This document shows positions 12,301 through 20,850 of a DNA stretch of 64,000 bases, piece by piece. The notes below the pieces were generated by a model. It had not been told where the DNA came from. It worked only from the letters and a program-made list of their open reading frames with translations, and did not search any database. Both the position numbers and the translations under genes were made by a program. Every line of letters starts with the position of its first letter. Position 1 is the first letter of the stretch. Source of the stretch: Opisthorchis felineus (taxonomy: Eukaryota; Platyhelminthes; Trematoda; Opisthorchiida; Opisthorchiidae); contig SJOL01007473.1 of NCBI GenBank assembly GCA_004794785.1, positions 206,165 through 270,164 of the forward strand. Direction: 5' to 3'.

Positions 12301-12599
12301 TCGATGTAACCATTTGGACGATTATGCGGGTAACAGGAAAAATTTCTCCGTAATGCTTACCTCTGATGTGTTTGTATGGCACCGAATGTGACATAAGACA
12401 GCATGAACGACTCACCTAGCGCATGGAACTAGCCTGCATGAAAACTCGATATGCAGCAATGTTCCTCGGGATTTTTGATCCAGCTCGTACAAAGGAGGAA
12501 GTGGCTATTGTATAAAACACCAAGCATTCAACTACATGCACATTTCAGCCCCTGTTAACTATTCTGTGTTCTACATGAAGATAAGTTAGTCAGGACTCA
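12301..12599. other. Presumed intron side of the module A pseudogene
   Basis: This lies upstream of the finger exon on the minus strand. No further exon, motif or repeat was recognised. Confidence 0.4.
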
Positions 12600-12665
12600 A
12601 TGTTATATATTATGCACAATATATATAGTAAATTATATACATGTATTATATATATATATATCATA
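12600..12665 (+). repeat. TA-rich / (TA)n tract
   Basis: An imperfect TA-rich stretch ends in a pure (TA)n run at about 12646-12661. Confidence 0.85.
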
Positions 12666-12799
12666 ATGCCGTAAAATATACTTGTAGTAGAAGTAGGACA
12701 TGTAATATAGAAAATAATAGAGGAGTACTGCGGCGTGGATTACACCATGACCTATTGCGACAAACTGAAGTGCTGGAAAAGTAAATCAGTGTTGCTTAG

Positions 12800-12890
12800 C
12801 TTAAAGTGTAGTGTAGTGAAATTCAGTGTAACGTAGTGCAGTGTAATGTAGTGCACTGTAGTGGAGTTCAGTCTAGTGTAGTGCTCCATT
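12800..12890 (+). repeat. Degenerate 5-bp tandem repeat (GTGTA/GTGCA)
   Basis: About 16 consecutive five-base units such as GTGTA, GTGCA, ATGTA and GTGGA keep phase over 80-90 bp. It is a short minisatellite with point-mutated units. The minus-strand open frame across it (repeated LHY/TLH-type residues) is a by-product of the period. Confidence 0.8.
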
Positions 12891-13575
12891 TGGCAAGATT
12901 CAGCGTAGTTTATTATAGTATGACGTAGCATAGACAAATTTGTACACAATGGTACAGAATGTTACACCGAAACTAAAAATATCATCTTCACATTATCATT
13001 CAGCTTTATGGCTGAAGTGCTCCTGATTTCTATGCTTAGTGAAATCCGAACTCGTAAGTTTCGGTCAGATCAGATAAGCCAAGAGGAAATCTCGACTTAC
13101 CAGGCGGTCTACAGGAGTGACCCGAGTGTTGGGACAGCGAGAAGTTTCCTGTGAGTGACCAGTATCTCGATATATATGGAATCGGCCGTCGCCGGAAGAA
13201 CGAATTGTCATCATGATAATCAGTTGTAAAGAACGACGTACTTGCCGTACAGTGGTTCTAACCGTCATCGTTCACCGACGATTTATAGAAGACACGCAGA
13301 TATTTTCGCATTGGAGGCAGTAGTTGATATGATTCTTGTGTAAATGCAGGGGTGTCAGTGGACATTTCACCGGTAAGATCTGGAGCGGAGCTAGCGGTTT
13401 AGGCAACAGCTGAGATGCACGAGAATCACTGGGCGAATGTCCGGGTATCTTCCGACAATGTCTCCAGACACTGATGAATCCAGTCTCAATTACCCCTCAA
13501 CGGAGACGGGGATAACCAGCACAGATGAGTTTATTGGTAACGGCTTCCATACTTCACTACCGTAACAAATAAATG
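12891..13575. other. No recognisable feature
   Basis: Non-repetitive sequence up to the left breakpoint of the perfect inverted repeat. No motif or homologous copy was found. Confidence 0.4.
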
Positions 13576-14814
13576 TTAACTTTCCAATGTGTTCACGGTG
13601 CAATTAAGGTGGTGCTCGGAAATTCAAGCTTGGGATGTACCCAACGCTGAGACATATCTCGCAACAAGCTTGGCCAGCCACCTGGAGGAAACGTAAGCAC
13701 GGGTTTCAAGATTTTACACACATTGAACGCCTGCGTCGACTGTCCACCCACACCGAAGTGGACTCAGAATGATTCTCAATTAGAGCAATTTGTCAGTCAC
13801 GTTACAGTTTATTTCCATATAAACAACACGACCAGCCTCGTATGTTGTTACATTGTATTCCGTAATAGACAAGATTTCCCAGATGTATTTTACTGTGTGG
13901 ACGTGGACTGAGATGCTTCGAATGTACCCAATAGTAGACTGGTTCTCAAGGACCGGTGCTCTCAGCCGGCCCTTGCTATCAATGCTGATGGTGATGAAGA
14001 TCACAGAATGAATTCATTCAGCAACGTGTTTGTTCACATTGTCTTGTTCAGACAGATCGGGAGTTCACAATGTTTACACATTATCACTGTGCCTGATCCG
14101 CCATTCTGGCTGGTCATTGGTGAATTCAACCAGTCCCAATGACATTACCGGGATTTACCAACAAGCGGATTCAACCGCATCACCGAAGCTCAAACTGGAA
14201 TTTGTGACCACGCACAAACAATCATGTCTCTTTTAATATCATGCGGTTTTCAGAAAAAGAATATGCAGAACAGAAAGCGGCAGATTATTCGTTCTCTCTC
14301 CTACGGTGGCCCAACTATTCTCGTGAATCCACACTAATGGGGAGACCACTGGACTAGAATCATGCTCTTCTTAGAGCTCATCAGCAGTGCATATGCTTGG
14401 CCGTAGCGGGGTTTCAACTCCGGACGTCTGAAATCCGATATGTGGTTGTCACCACTTATCAGACACCGCATGCTGAACTCATCAGGATTATGACGTCTGA
14501 ACTGGCGAAATTGTGCAGTATTGAGTGACATGATTGGTTTAATCAGCGCCTCGAACGACAACACAGCAACTGTCCTGGTTGTGTCGATCGACTGTCCCAC
14601 CAGTCAGGACTTTCCAGTCAGCTATCCACACGGAGACTTGAAAGCTGCTGAACACGTTTTGGTTACTTGTGGGCGGTTGTGGGATTTGCAGAGTACACGT
14701 TAACATCACACTTGTATGGCTAGTCGTCCACCTACCCTACTGCAATAATTCAGGTGAGTCGACACAAAAGAGGGGAAGCACTGAATTTGAGCTTTCCTCG
14801 TATAAAACCTCATC
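13576..14814 (-). repeat. Left arm of perfect 1,239-bp inverted repeat
   Basis: Position x here pairs with 30,880 minus x in the right arm. No mismatch or indel was found in the many segments compared (13681-13740, 13981-14160, 14221-14340, 14521-14600, 14701-14760 and others). At the outer edge identity stops at 13576 (two mismatches at 13574-13575, then four matching bases). At the inner edge it stops at 14814, inside the CTGATGA box of the hammerhead-like motif. The arm carries, on the minus strand, the hammerhead-like motif 2 and part of motif 1. It is best read as the copied arm, because the right arm is continuous with flanking sequence that is also found in another module (22.75-24.69 kb). 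Confidence 0.97.
14347..14389 (-). ncRNA. Hammerhead-like motif 2, mirror copy in left arm
   Basis: This is the exact reverse-complement copy of 16491-16533: CACTG, CTGATGA, a 5-bp stem II with a 4-base loop, a damaged third core box, then GTC/CAGTG. See the right-arm entry for the reading. Confidence 0.5.
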
Positions 14815-14862
14815 GGCGTTGCATACGAAAATGCAAAACCATTTTATTTTGTTTTCCAGCTA

Positions 14863-15353
14863 AACACAACAAATTATTAAACACCGGACATACAAATTCG
14901 GACACTCCGGGCAGTAAACAACCGGACGACGCAATCCAGTGTAGTAAACCAACAAAATCTGAAGGAACCGAGTTTCCAAAACAGAACACGTGCGACCTGT
15001 GTGATAAATCATTTTCGCGGCCATCATTACTTCCACGCCATGCTGTTGTTCACGCCGATTCAAAGAACTACCAGTGCGAGTCTTGCGACAAGTTATTTAT
15101 ATATGCCTCTTATTTGAATGTTCACAGATTGGTGGCCCATGCGTGTGAGGAATCAAATGGAGGACTACGAAAACATACTTGTGAAATTTGTGGGAAACCA
15201 ACTGCATTCCAGAAGGATTTATAAGTTCATATGCGTGTGCATTCAGAAGAAAAACCGTTTGTATGCGGCCTATGTGGCTGGTCGTTTGGCACATCAAGTA
15301 ATCTTTACCGCCATCGTCGAGCGTTGCATCCTCAGGCTAAAAAAGTTGACTAA
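14863..15353 (+). pseudogene. C2H2 zinc-finger terminal exon, four fingers, one in-frame stop (module B)
   Basis: A strong acceptor (pyrimidine-rich TTTTGTTTTCCAG at 14850-14862) opens the exon. Finger 1 is CDLCDKSFSRPSLLPRHAVVH, followed by the linker ADSKNYQ and finger 2 (CESCDKLF...H-x4-H). After a long linker, finger 3 (CEICGKPTAFQKDL) is cut by TAA at 15222-15224, but the same frame continues with VHMRVH, linker SEEKPFV, finger 4 [22 protein letters not shown] and a stop at 15351-15353. In the intact paralogue at 45.2 kb the stop position is a Glu codon, so one G-to-T change would explain it. Reading frame, exon border and all zinc ligands are otherwise kept, so inactivation looks recent. 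The exon lies between the inverted-repeat arms. Expected role of the family is nuclear DNA binding. Confidence 0.85.
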
Positions 15354-15960
15354 AGTCATTTTCCTCAGACTGGCCATAGTCGAACAAACAATAGTCCATG
15401 CATCAGTTACACGTCTAATTTGCACCGATCTTGATCATGTACACAAGTGAATTTTCAATAGACACATACAAAGCCCTTATGTTTTCAACCAAATTTCTCG
15501 AATTCAAGGCGAATCAAATTCTCTGCCCTGTGAATCGAAATTTAAGAACTCATCATGAAATTTGCTGGTAATGTGCACGTCAGAAATCATTTGGTTTCTA
15601 ATCAGATTACGCTTGTTGAACATGACGTTTATTAGATAACCGGGAAGATCAGTTAGTTATTCGTCTTCTGAAGGCGAAGAAAAACCGTGGTCTGAATAGT
15701 ATAAAACCTAAATGGAGTATTGTGGACAATGCGGACATCAGTGAAGCAAATCATGTGTTGCACAACTGTGCTTTACGGAAAACGCGGAAGACAATGAACT
15801 GTTATTATGAGTATCCTCTCCTCAGAAACCTGTAGCTATAAATCACAAATTAAAATAAGAGAATCTCTGAACCAGCTAATATAACAAACGCGAAATCTAA
15901 GACTTCCTTTCGACAACGAGCATGGTCTCAGTTTTTACATACTCCTAGATAATTGCGATA
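15354..15960 (+). repeat. 3' flank of the module B zinc-finger exon
   Basis: This matches the flank of module A (minus strand, 11829 downward) and all of 22750-23810 in module C. Shared anchors include the ACAAGTGAATTTTCAATA-like segment (15433), the GTGAATCGAAATTTAAGAAC-like segment (15531) and a TTAGATAACCGGGAA-like segment (15633). It is probably former 3' UTR and intergenic DNA that moved with the finger exon. Confidence 0.7.
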
Positions 15961-16057
15961 ATTTGAGGCGTCCGGCGTGCAGTAGGTGGGCAGCCGTAAG
16001 ATCCTCAACTCGAGATTCAGATGTCCGGAGTTCAAAATCCGGCACAGCCGAGAGTAT

Positions 16058-16102
16058 GCACTGCTGATGAGGTTTTATACGAGGAAAGCTCAAATTCAGT
16101 GC
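16058..16102 (+). ncRNA. Degenerate hammerhead ribozyme motif 1
   Basis: The stem I strands GCACTG (16058-16063) and CAGTGC (16097-16102) are perfectly complementary. Between them lie the CTGATGA core box (16064-16070) and the GAAA core box (16084-16087), both intact and in the right order. The predicted cleavage site would be ATT/C at 16096-16097 (an NUH triplet). Stem II (16071-16083) no longer pairs, so this copy is probably inactive or weak. The left arm retains only the part from GATGA onward. Confidence 0.55.
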
Positions 16103-16490
16103 TTCCCCTCTTTTGTGTCGACTCACCTGAATTATTGCAGTAGGGTAGGTGGACGACTAGCCATACAAGTGTGATGTTAACGTGTACTCTGCAAATCCCA
16201 CAACCGCCCACAAGTAACCAAAACGTGTTCAGCAGCTTTCAAGTCTCCGTGTGGATAGCTGACTGGAAAGTCCTGACTGGTGGGACAGTCGATCGACACA
16301 ACCAGGACAGTTGCTGTGTTGTCGTTCGAGGCGCTGATTAAACCAATCATGTCACTCAATACTGCACAATTTCGCCAGTTCAGACGTCATAATCCTGATG
16401 AGTTCAGCATGCGGTGTCTGATAAGTGGTGACAACCACATATCGGATTTCAGACGTCCGGAGTTGAAACCCCGCTACGGCCAAGCATATG

Positions 16491-16533
16491 CACTGCTGAT
16501 GAGCTCTAAGAAGAGCATGATTCTAGTCCAGTG
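16491..16533 (+). ncRNA. Degenerate hammerhead ribozyme motif 2
   Basis: Stem I is CACTG (16491-16495) with CAGTG (16529-16533). CTGATGA (16496-16502) is intact. Stem II is a perfect five-pair helix, GCTCT with AGAGC, around an AAGA loop (16503-16516). GTC directly precedes the stem I return strand, a canonical cleavage triplet. The GAAA box is replaced by ATGA (16517-16520), so self-cleavage is not expected. Motifs 1 and 2 have complementary damage: one keeps the core, the other keeps stem II and GTC. Together they define the ancestral ribozyme. Confidence 0.6.
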
Positions 16534-17304
16534 GTCTCCCCATTAGTGTGGATTCACGAGAATAGTTGGGCCACCGTAGGAGAGAGAACGAATAATCTGC
16601 CGCTTTCTGTTCTGCATATTCTTTTTCTGAAAACCGCATGATATTAAAAGAGACATGATTGTTTGTGCGTGGTCACAAATTCCAGTTTGAGCTTCGGTGA
16701 TGCGGTTGAATCCGCTTGTTGGTAAATCCCGGTAATGTCATTGGGACTGGTTGAATTCACCAATGACCAGCCAGAATGGCGGATCAGGCACAGTGATAAT
16801 GTGTAAACATTGTGAACTCCCGATCTGTCTGAACAAGACAATGTGAACAAACACGTTGCTGAATGAATTCATTCTGTGATCTTCATCACCATCAGCATTG
16901 ATAGCAAGGGCCGGCTGAGAGCACCGGTCCTTGAGAACCAGTCTACTATTGGGTACATTCGAAGCATCTCAGTCCACGTCCACACAGTAAAATACATCTG
17001 GGAAATCTTGTCTATTACGGAATACAATGTAACAACATACGAGGCTGGTCGTGTTGTTTATATGGAAATAAACTGTAACGTGACTGACAAATTGCTCTAA
17101 TTGAGAATCATTCTGAGTCCACTTCGGTGTGGGTGGACAGTCGACGCAGGCGTTCAATGTGTGTAAAATCTTGAAACCCGTGCTTACGTTTCCTCCAGGT
17201 GGCTGGCCAAGCTTGTTGCGAGATATGTCTCAGCGTTGGGTACATCCCAAGCTTGAATTTCCGAGCACCACCTTAATTGCACCGTGAACACATTGGAAAG
17301 TTAA

Positions 17305-17615
17305 TGTTTATCGGTGAGTACATTGCGACCCTCCTTGTACTCAAAGTGGCGAAAACATGGATTTTTTTGCGATGCTAGCCTGTGAAGTCACGGGGGCCCC
17401 ATTTTCAATGGTTTGCGAGGCGATAATTGTAGCAAAATGAATTTTGTGAATAGTAACTAGTATCTTTGATGAACTTGCAGAAATGATGAAGGTTAAATCG
17501 ACGTATGTTGAAGTGTTTTCGCAAGTTGACATTCCTGTACATCATCGCTGGGCTACTAATGAACCTCTAGGCTTCTAACGAACCGTGCGTTCACTTTTCG
17601 TTTCAATGCATTGTC
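17305..17615. other. Flank of the inverted repeat; no gene
   Basis: The sequence TCGGTGAGTACATTGCGAC after the arm weakly resembles 35566-35590. A GATAAA-type string at the border is also seen at 9622, suggesting the natural end of the repeat family lies here. Nothing else was recognised. Confidence 0.4.
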
Positions 17616-18660
17616 TTAAACTATGACAAGCCCAGACTGAAATACAAAATACGAAATCTGTAACTGCATTTCTAAGTCATCAGATGATCCATCCTTACAT
17701 ACAACATCAAAAACATGGACTTTTGTAGGAACAGTTGAACGCCACACCCCAATTTCGGCTATCATTAGAGAGAGGTAGGATGAAAAAGAACCCCTAAAAT
17801 AGTCCTCATAATTCACTACTGGATTTTTATACAATAATGCCTTGGAAGAACGGCTCATATCCGGTAAGTCGTGAATTTGTACGTCAGATTCTGTCTGACT
17901 TGTTGAGTAGCACAGCAATAAATATTGTTTGAAAAGTCTCAATTTCAGTAGACGTTGAGAACGTACCGAGAAACGTGTGCTTGCAGCTTCGAGACCGCTA
18001 TTTACGGAGCTACACACTGACCTCACAGCTACTCAATTTGTGTGCCTGAGTGGGATAATTGGAGGTCATCCAATGTGAATTTTGCTCTTCCTTTTTGCCA
18101 TAAAGTGTGAAAGATTGGTATTGCATGTGCCACCGAATGGGCAAAATTACTTAGCAAACCAATTTGAGATCAGCGGTTAATCCGAAATCGGGCGCATTAT
18201 TTCCGTAAGTGTTTCTATACTGGAAAATTTATAGAATTATTTGGACGGTATCTGAAAAGTACGAAGAAATTTCCTGCTATGAACATTAAGTAGTGACTGG
18301 ATTGATTTACCGAGCAGTTTGCAAATGCACCTTTGGGCACATAATCCCCTTTGTCCAGGATAACAGTCCTGGATCCATTGCTTCTCTTCAATATAGTGAT
18401 ATGAGTGTTTAACTGTAGACGTTTTGTGTGCAATAGATGGGGCGGAGTTTCGATATTTCGGATGAGATTTAAAACGGTTACTTAGGTCACTCATTTCCAC
18501 TTTCAAGCAGCTTTCGTTCTCATGAGACGGCTTAAGTTCCTTGAGTTAGTGTAATAGGTGTTGAAGTGTGTCTAGGAATTTCTTCGCATGAGACTGATTT
18601 GTAGAGCTAGCGATTGAGCCGACTTCTGATGTGTTGCTGTAATCATGAAAGTTAGGTTTC
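17616..18660 (-). mobile_element. Penelope-like element fragment (minus strand)
   Basis: On the minus strand 18506-18215 encodes a degenerate N-terminal RT block (...KHSYHYIEEKQWIQDCYPGQ..., then CKLLGKSIQSLLN), comparable with the better copies at 20633-20430 and 31315-31540. Further downstream, around 18055-18005, is the ACTCAATTTGTGTGCCTGAGTGGG segment shared with 28210-28255 and 34500-34540. The 136-codon open frame at 17616-18026 lies in this element's body; it has no clean motif and is probably a chance survivor. Penelope elements code for an RT and usually a GIY-YIG nuclease; no nuclease part was seen. Confidence 0.6.
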
Positions 18661-19058
18661 ACAAACGAACGACTGCGTATAAATATCTAACGTAGACTTT
18701 TAAATTTGCACCTTGCAGTTCCGAGTGTTTTGGCAGCCATTTCTAACCTTAGGACAAAACTATTTGTTATGAACTATAACTATTTCAATGTACACTGTAG
18801 AAGTATTCATTGAAATATCTTTTTCAACACAATTTCAATATGCACAAACATCGAAATATGTTCGATCCGGAAGAATCATGGTTATAAGTACAACGTGTGC
18901 GGTAATTTCAGAGTGTCAATTGTACTGTCCATAAAATAAATCTGCATTCGTGTTTGATTGGAAGGGCCTTGAACACATCGTCAATCGTGGAGTGGCATCA
19001 AAGTTGTCTATGGAAATAGTCATGTGTCACCGCGCGGGCTGAAACAAACATTTTAGAG
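18661..19058. repeat. Dispersed repeat shared with 35010-35180
   Basis: 18895-19040 (GGTAATTTCAGAGTGTCAATT..., ...GAGTGGCATCAAAGTTGTC) matches 35015-35170. The rest of the stretch shows nothing recognisable. Confidence 0.5.
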
Positions 19059-19212
19059 TTGTTAGTTCAACCGCTGTATGTTGCTTGTGTTTTCCATGAA
19101 GAATTGCTTGGGGCGAAGGCTATTTATTTGGTAATCGTTTCACCCTTTGTGGCCCCGATATCCCGAAATATGAGCTGTCTACCCCAAGTTCACCTCGTCA
19201 TAATACAGAATC

Positions 19213-19256
19213 ATTATATATATATATATATATATATGTTATATATACATATATAT
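19213..19256 (+). repeat. (TA)n microsatellite, interrupted
   Basis: A pure TA run is followed by GTT and a second TA/CATA run. Confidence 0.9.
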
Positions 19257-19379
19257 GGATGAAATCAACGACCAGGTGTATACTGATCGCGAATCCGAGG
19301 TGGTTTTTTGGGCTGTGTATACGGTGGATGCGAAGAGTGTGGGTTTTGCCCACATTAAACTAATGGTGATTTGTATGAC

Positions 19380-20150
19380 GACTGGAGGGTGAAAGGAGCC
19401 ATGATCAGACCTTTGGAAACCATCTACCCGAGGAGGCTCGCACACCCCAATGAACACAGGATCTCGCCACGATCGGCTGCTTTGATTAAAATCGGGAAGG
19501 CCATGCCAACATCGAAAGACTGTGCGGGCGTACGCAGATCCCTCAAATGCTGAATAACGAAGAACCCAATGATTGGCGGAGAACGCTGGTGGATCGCGTA
19601 AGCCCTGGAAATGGAGAAGGCTTTTGTGGCGGTGAATAATCGCATTCTGACACAGATGATCTGGTCAACTTGTGCGAGGAGAATAAGGGTTACGGAAACG
19701 ACCTTCGAAAAGGACATTACTTCAATCCGTTTGCAGTACCGTCGTTTTCCAGTACGCTTCAGCCTGGCCTCGTCTGGGAAGACTGACTCAACACCTGTTG
19801 GACGGTAACATCATTCAGCCGCCGACGATAGAAGACCAGCATGCAATCCGATTGCTTCAGCGCAGCAAAGCATCTGAACCAGACGGGTTGCGTCCTACAC
19901 ACATCGAAGAAGTCTGCATGTCCGTCGTGGTAAGCCTAACGACCCTACTGCAAACTGTCTGCAATGAAGAAAACGAGCGCGAGAGGGAACGAACGAGAGG
20001 AAAAAGAGCGCCTCGATGGTGATTCCCATATTCAAGAAGGATGTAAGAACATCGCGCGGAAACCACTGGGGCATCATCCTAGTGGATATGAATTCCAAGG
20101 TATACTCTGGCACTATTATTACAACATAAATGTTCGCATCGCGTAACGTG
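19380..20150 (+). mobile_element. Non-LTR retrotransposon (LINE) fragment, N-terminal half of RT
   Basis: In order the fragment shows NNRILTQMIWSTCARR (19635-19682), then after frameshifts IQPPTIEDQHAIRLLQRSKASEPDGLRP (19813-19896; KASEPDG corresponds to the common K.A.G.DG motif of LINE RTs) and, in a third frame, MVIPIFKKDVRTSRGNHWGI (20016-20075), which is the IP.FKKG....NYRGI motif. These are consecutive RT blocks 0-2 of a non-LTR element. At least two frameshifts and a terminal TAA make it dead, and the catalytic box is not present. Related fragments lie on the minus strand at 24945-25460 and 26330-26790. Confidence 0.8.
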
Positions 20151-20339
20151 GACGCCACTAAGTGCAGACCAACTGTTAGTCCAACTAGATCAACGTATTA
20201 CAGTTATGGTAATAGTTCAAAAGTGCTCTGAAAACAGTGTTGTTCCAGAATTGTACTGGCGGGACTAAGAATATCCACCATCCACTTGACTAGTTGGTGA
20301 TTGGCTGAAGCATTAATAGCCAGAATTGGATGGATAGGT

Positions 20340-20850
20340 ACTTTAGGTTTTCAAAATTTTGGGAGTCCACAGTGCTGAGGTTATGAGTCCCGACGAGCTG
20401 AATTGAACTATACTGAGTATGAGAGTCAATCAAATGTGATGAAAGAATATGTAACTCACGGGTCTCCAAAACGTTTGTTTATCGGGTAAAAAATTGCAAG
20501 TATCGAGCAAAACTGTGCTTATTTCAGAAGCATAATAAGCTTTGCTCAGGATAACAACGCCTGATCGCTGGTTTCGATTCAATATCATAATATTCTGTTT
20601 TCTAATTAGCTCCTGCAACTCTTTGGTGCACATTCTTGGTACTCATAAGACCTAGGCTGAGGTTCATCGAGTTGGTCAAATAAGTCTTCCAGATTATCTG
20701 TGAATTTCTTCGGCGAGTTCGGTTTGAGAGGGTAGTTGCTGAGTTGAATCTTGGCGTGATGCTCCAGACATGAAAGTTAGGCCACGCACCTTACCACAGA
20801 AATAAAATCTAGTCACTCCGAAGCCACCGAATCTCCCCAAAGCAGCACCA
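20340..20850 (-). mobile_element. Penelope-like element fragment, RT N-terminal block (minus strand)
   Basis: The 67-codon minus-strand frame 20633-20430 contains NIMILNRNQRSGVVILSKAYY and then LLDTCNFLPDKQ. This matches the Penelope RT pattern in which a 'DKG..VVI' type core is followed by 'L.DT..F'. The same block is seen at 31345-31470 (plus), 28980-28790 (minus) and 25745-25640 (minus). Only this block and its upstream part survive. Confidence 0.7.

Larger units (their letters stand above)
15961..17304 (+). repeat. Hammerhead-bearing SINE-like repeat; right arm of perfect inverted repeat is 16066-17304
   Basis: 16066-17304 is the exact reverse complement of 13576-14814. The repeat begins with a tRNA-like segment (15965-16050) that contains a B-box-like GAGTTCAAAATCC at about 16029. 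It is followed by hammerhead-like motif 1, then a second B-box-like segment (GAGTTGAAACCCC at about 16460) and motif 2. Module C (23810-24690) repeats this order and spacing, and partial copies lie at 9630-10640 (minus) and 63860-64000 (minus). A tRNA-like promoter plus hammerhead is the known plan of schistosome Sm-alpha elements; assignment of this repeat to that class is inference. Confidence 0.75.

Noticed and set aside
15965..16050. True tRNA gene
   Set aside because: Only a B-box-like segment is visible; no cloverleaf could be drawn. It is treated as a tRNA-like part of a SINE.
17616..18026. 136-codon minus-strand frame
   Set aside because: It lies in decayed Penelope-like DNA; the homologous stretches at 28 and 34 kb do not keep the frame.
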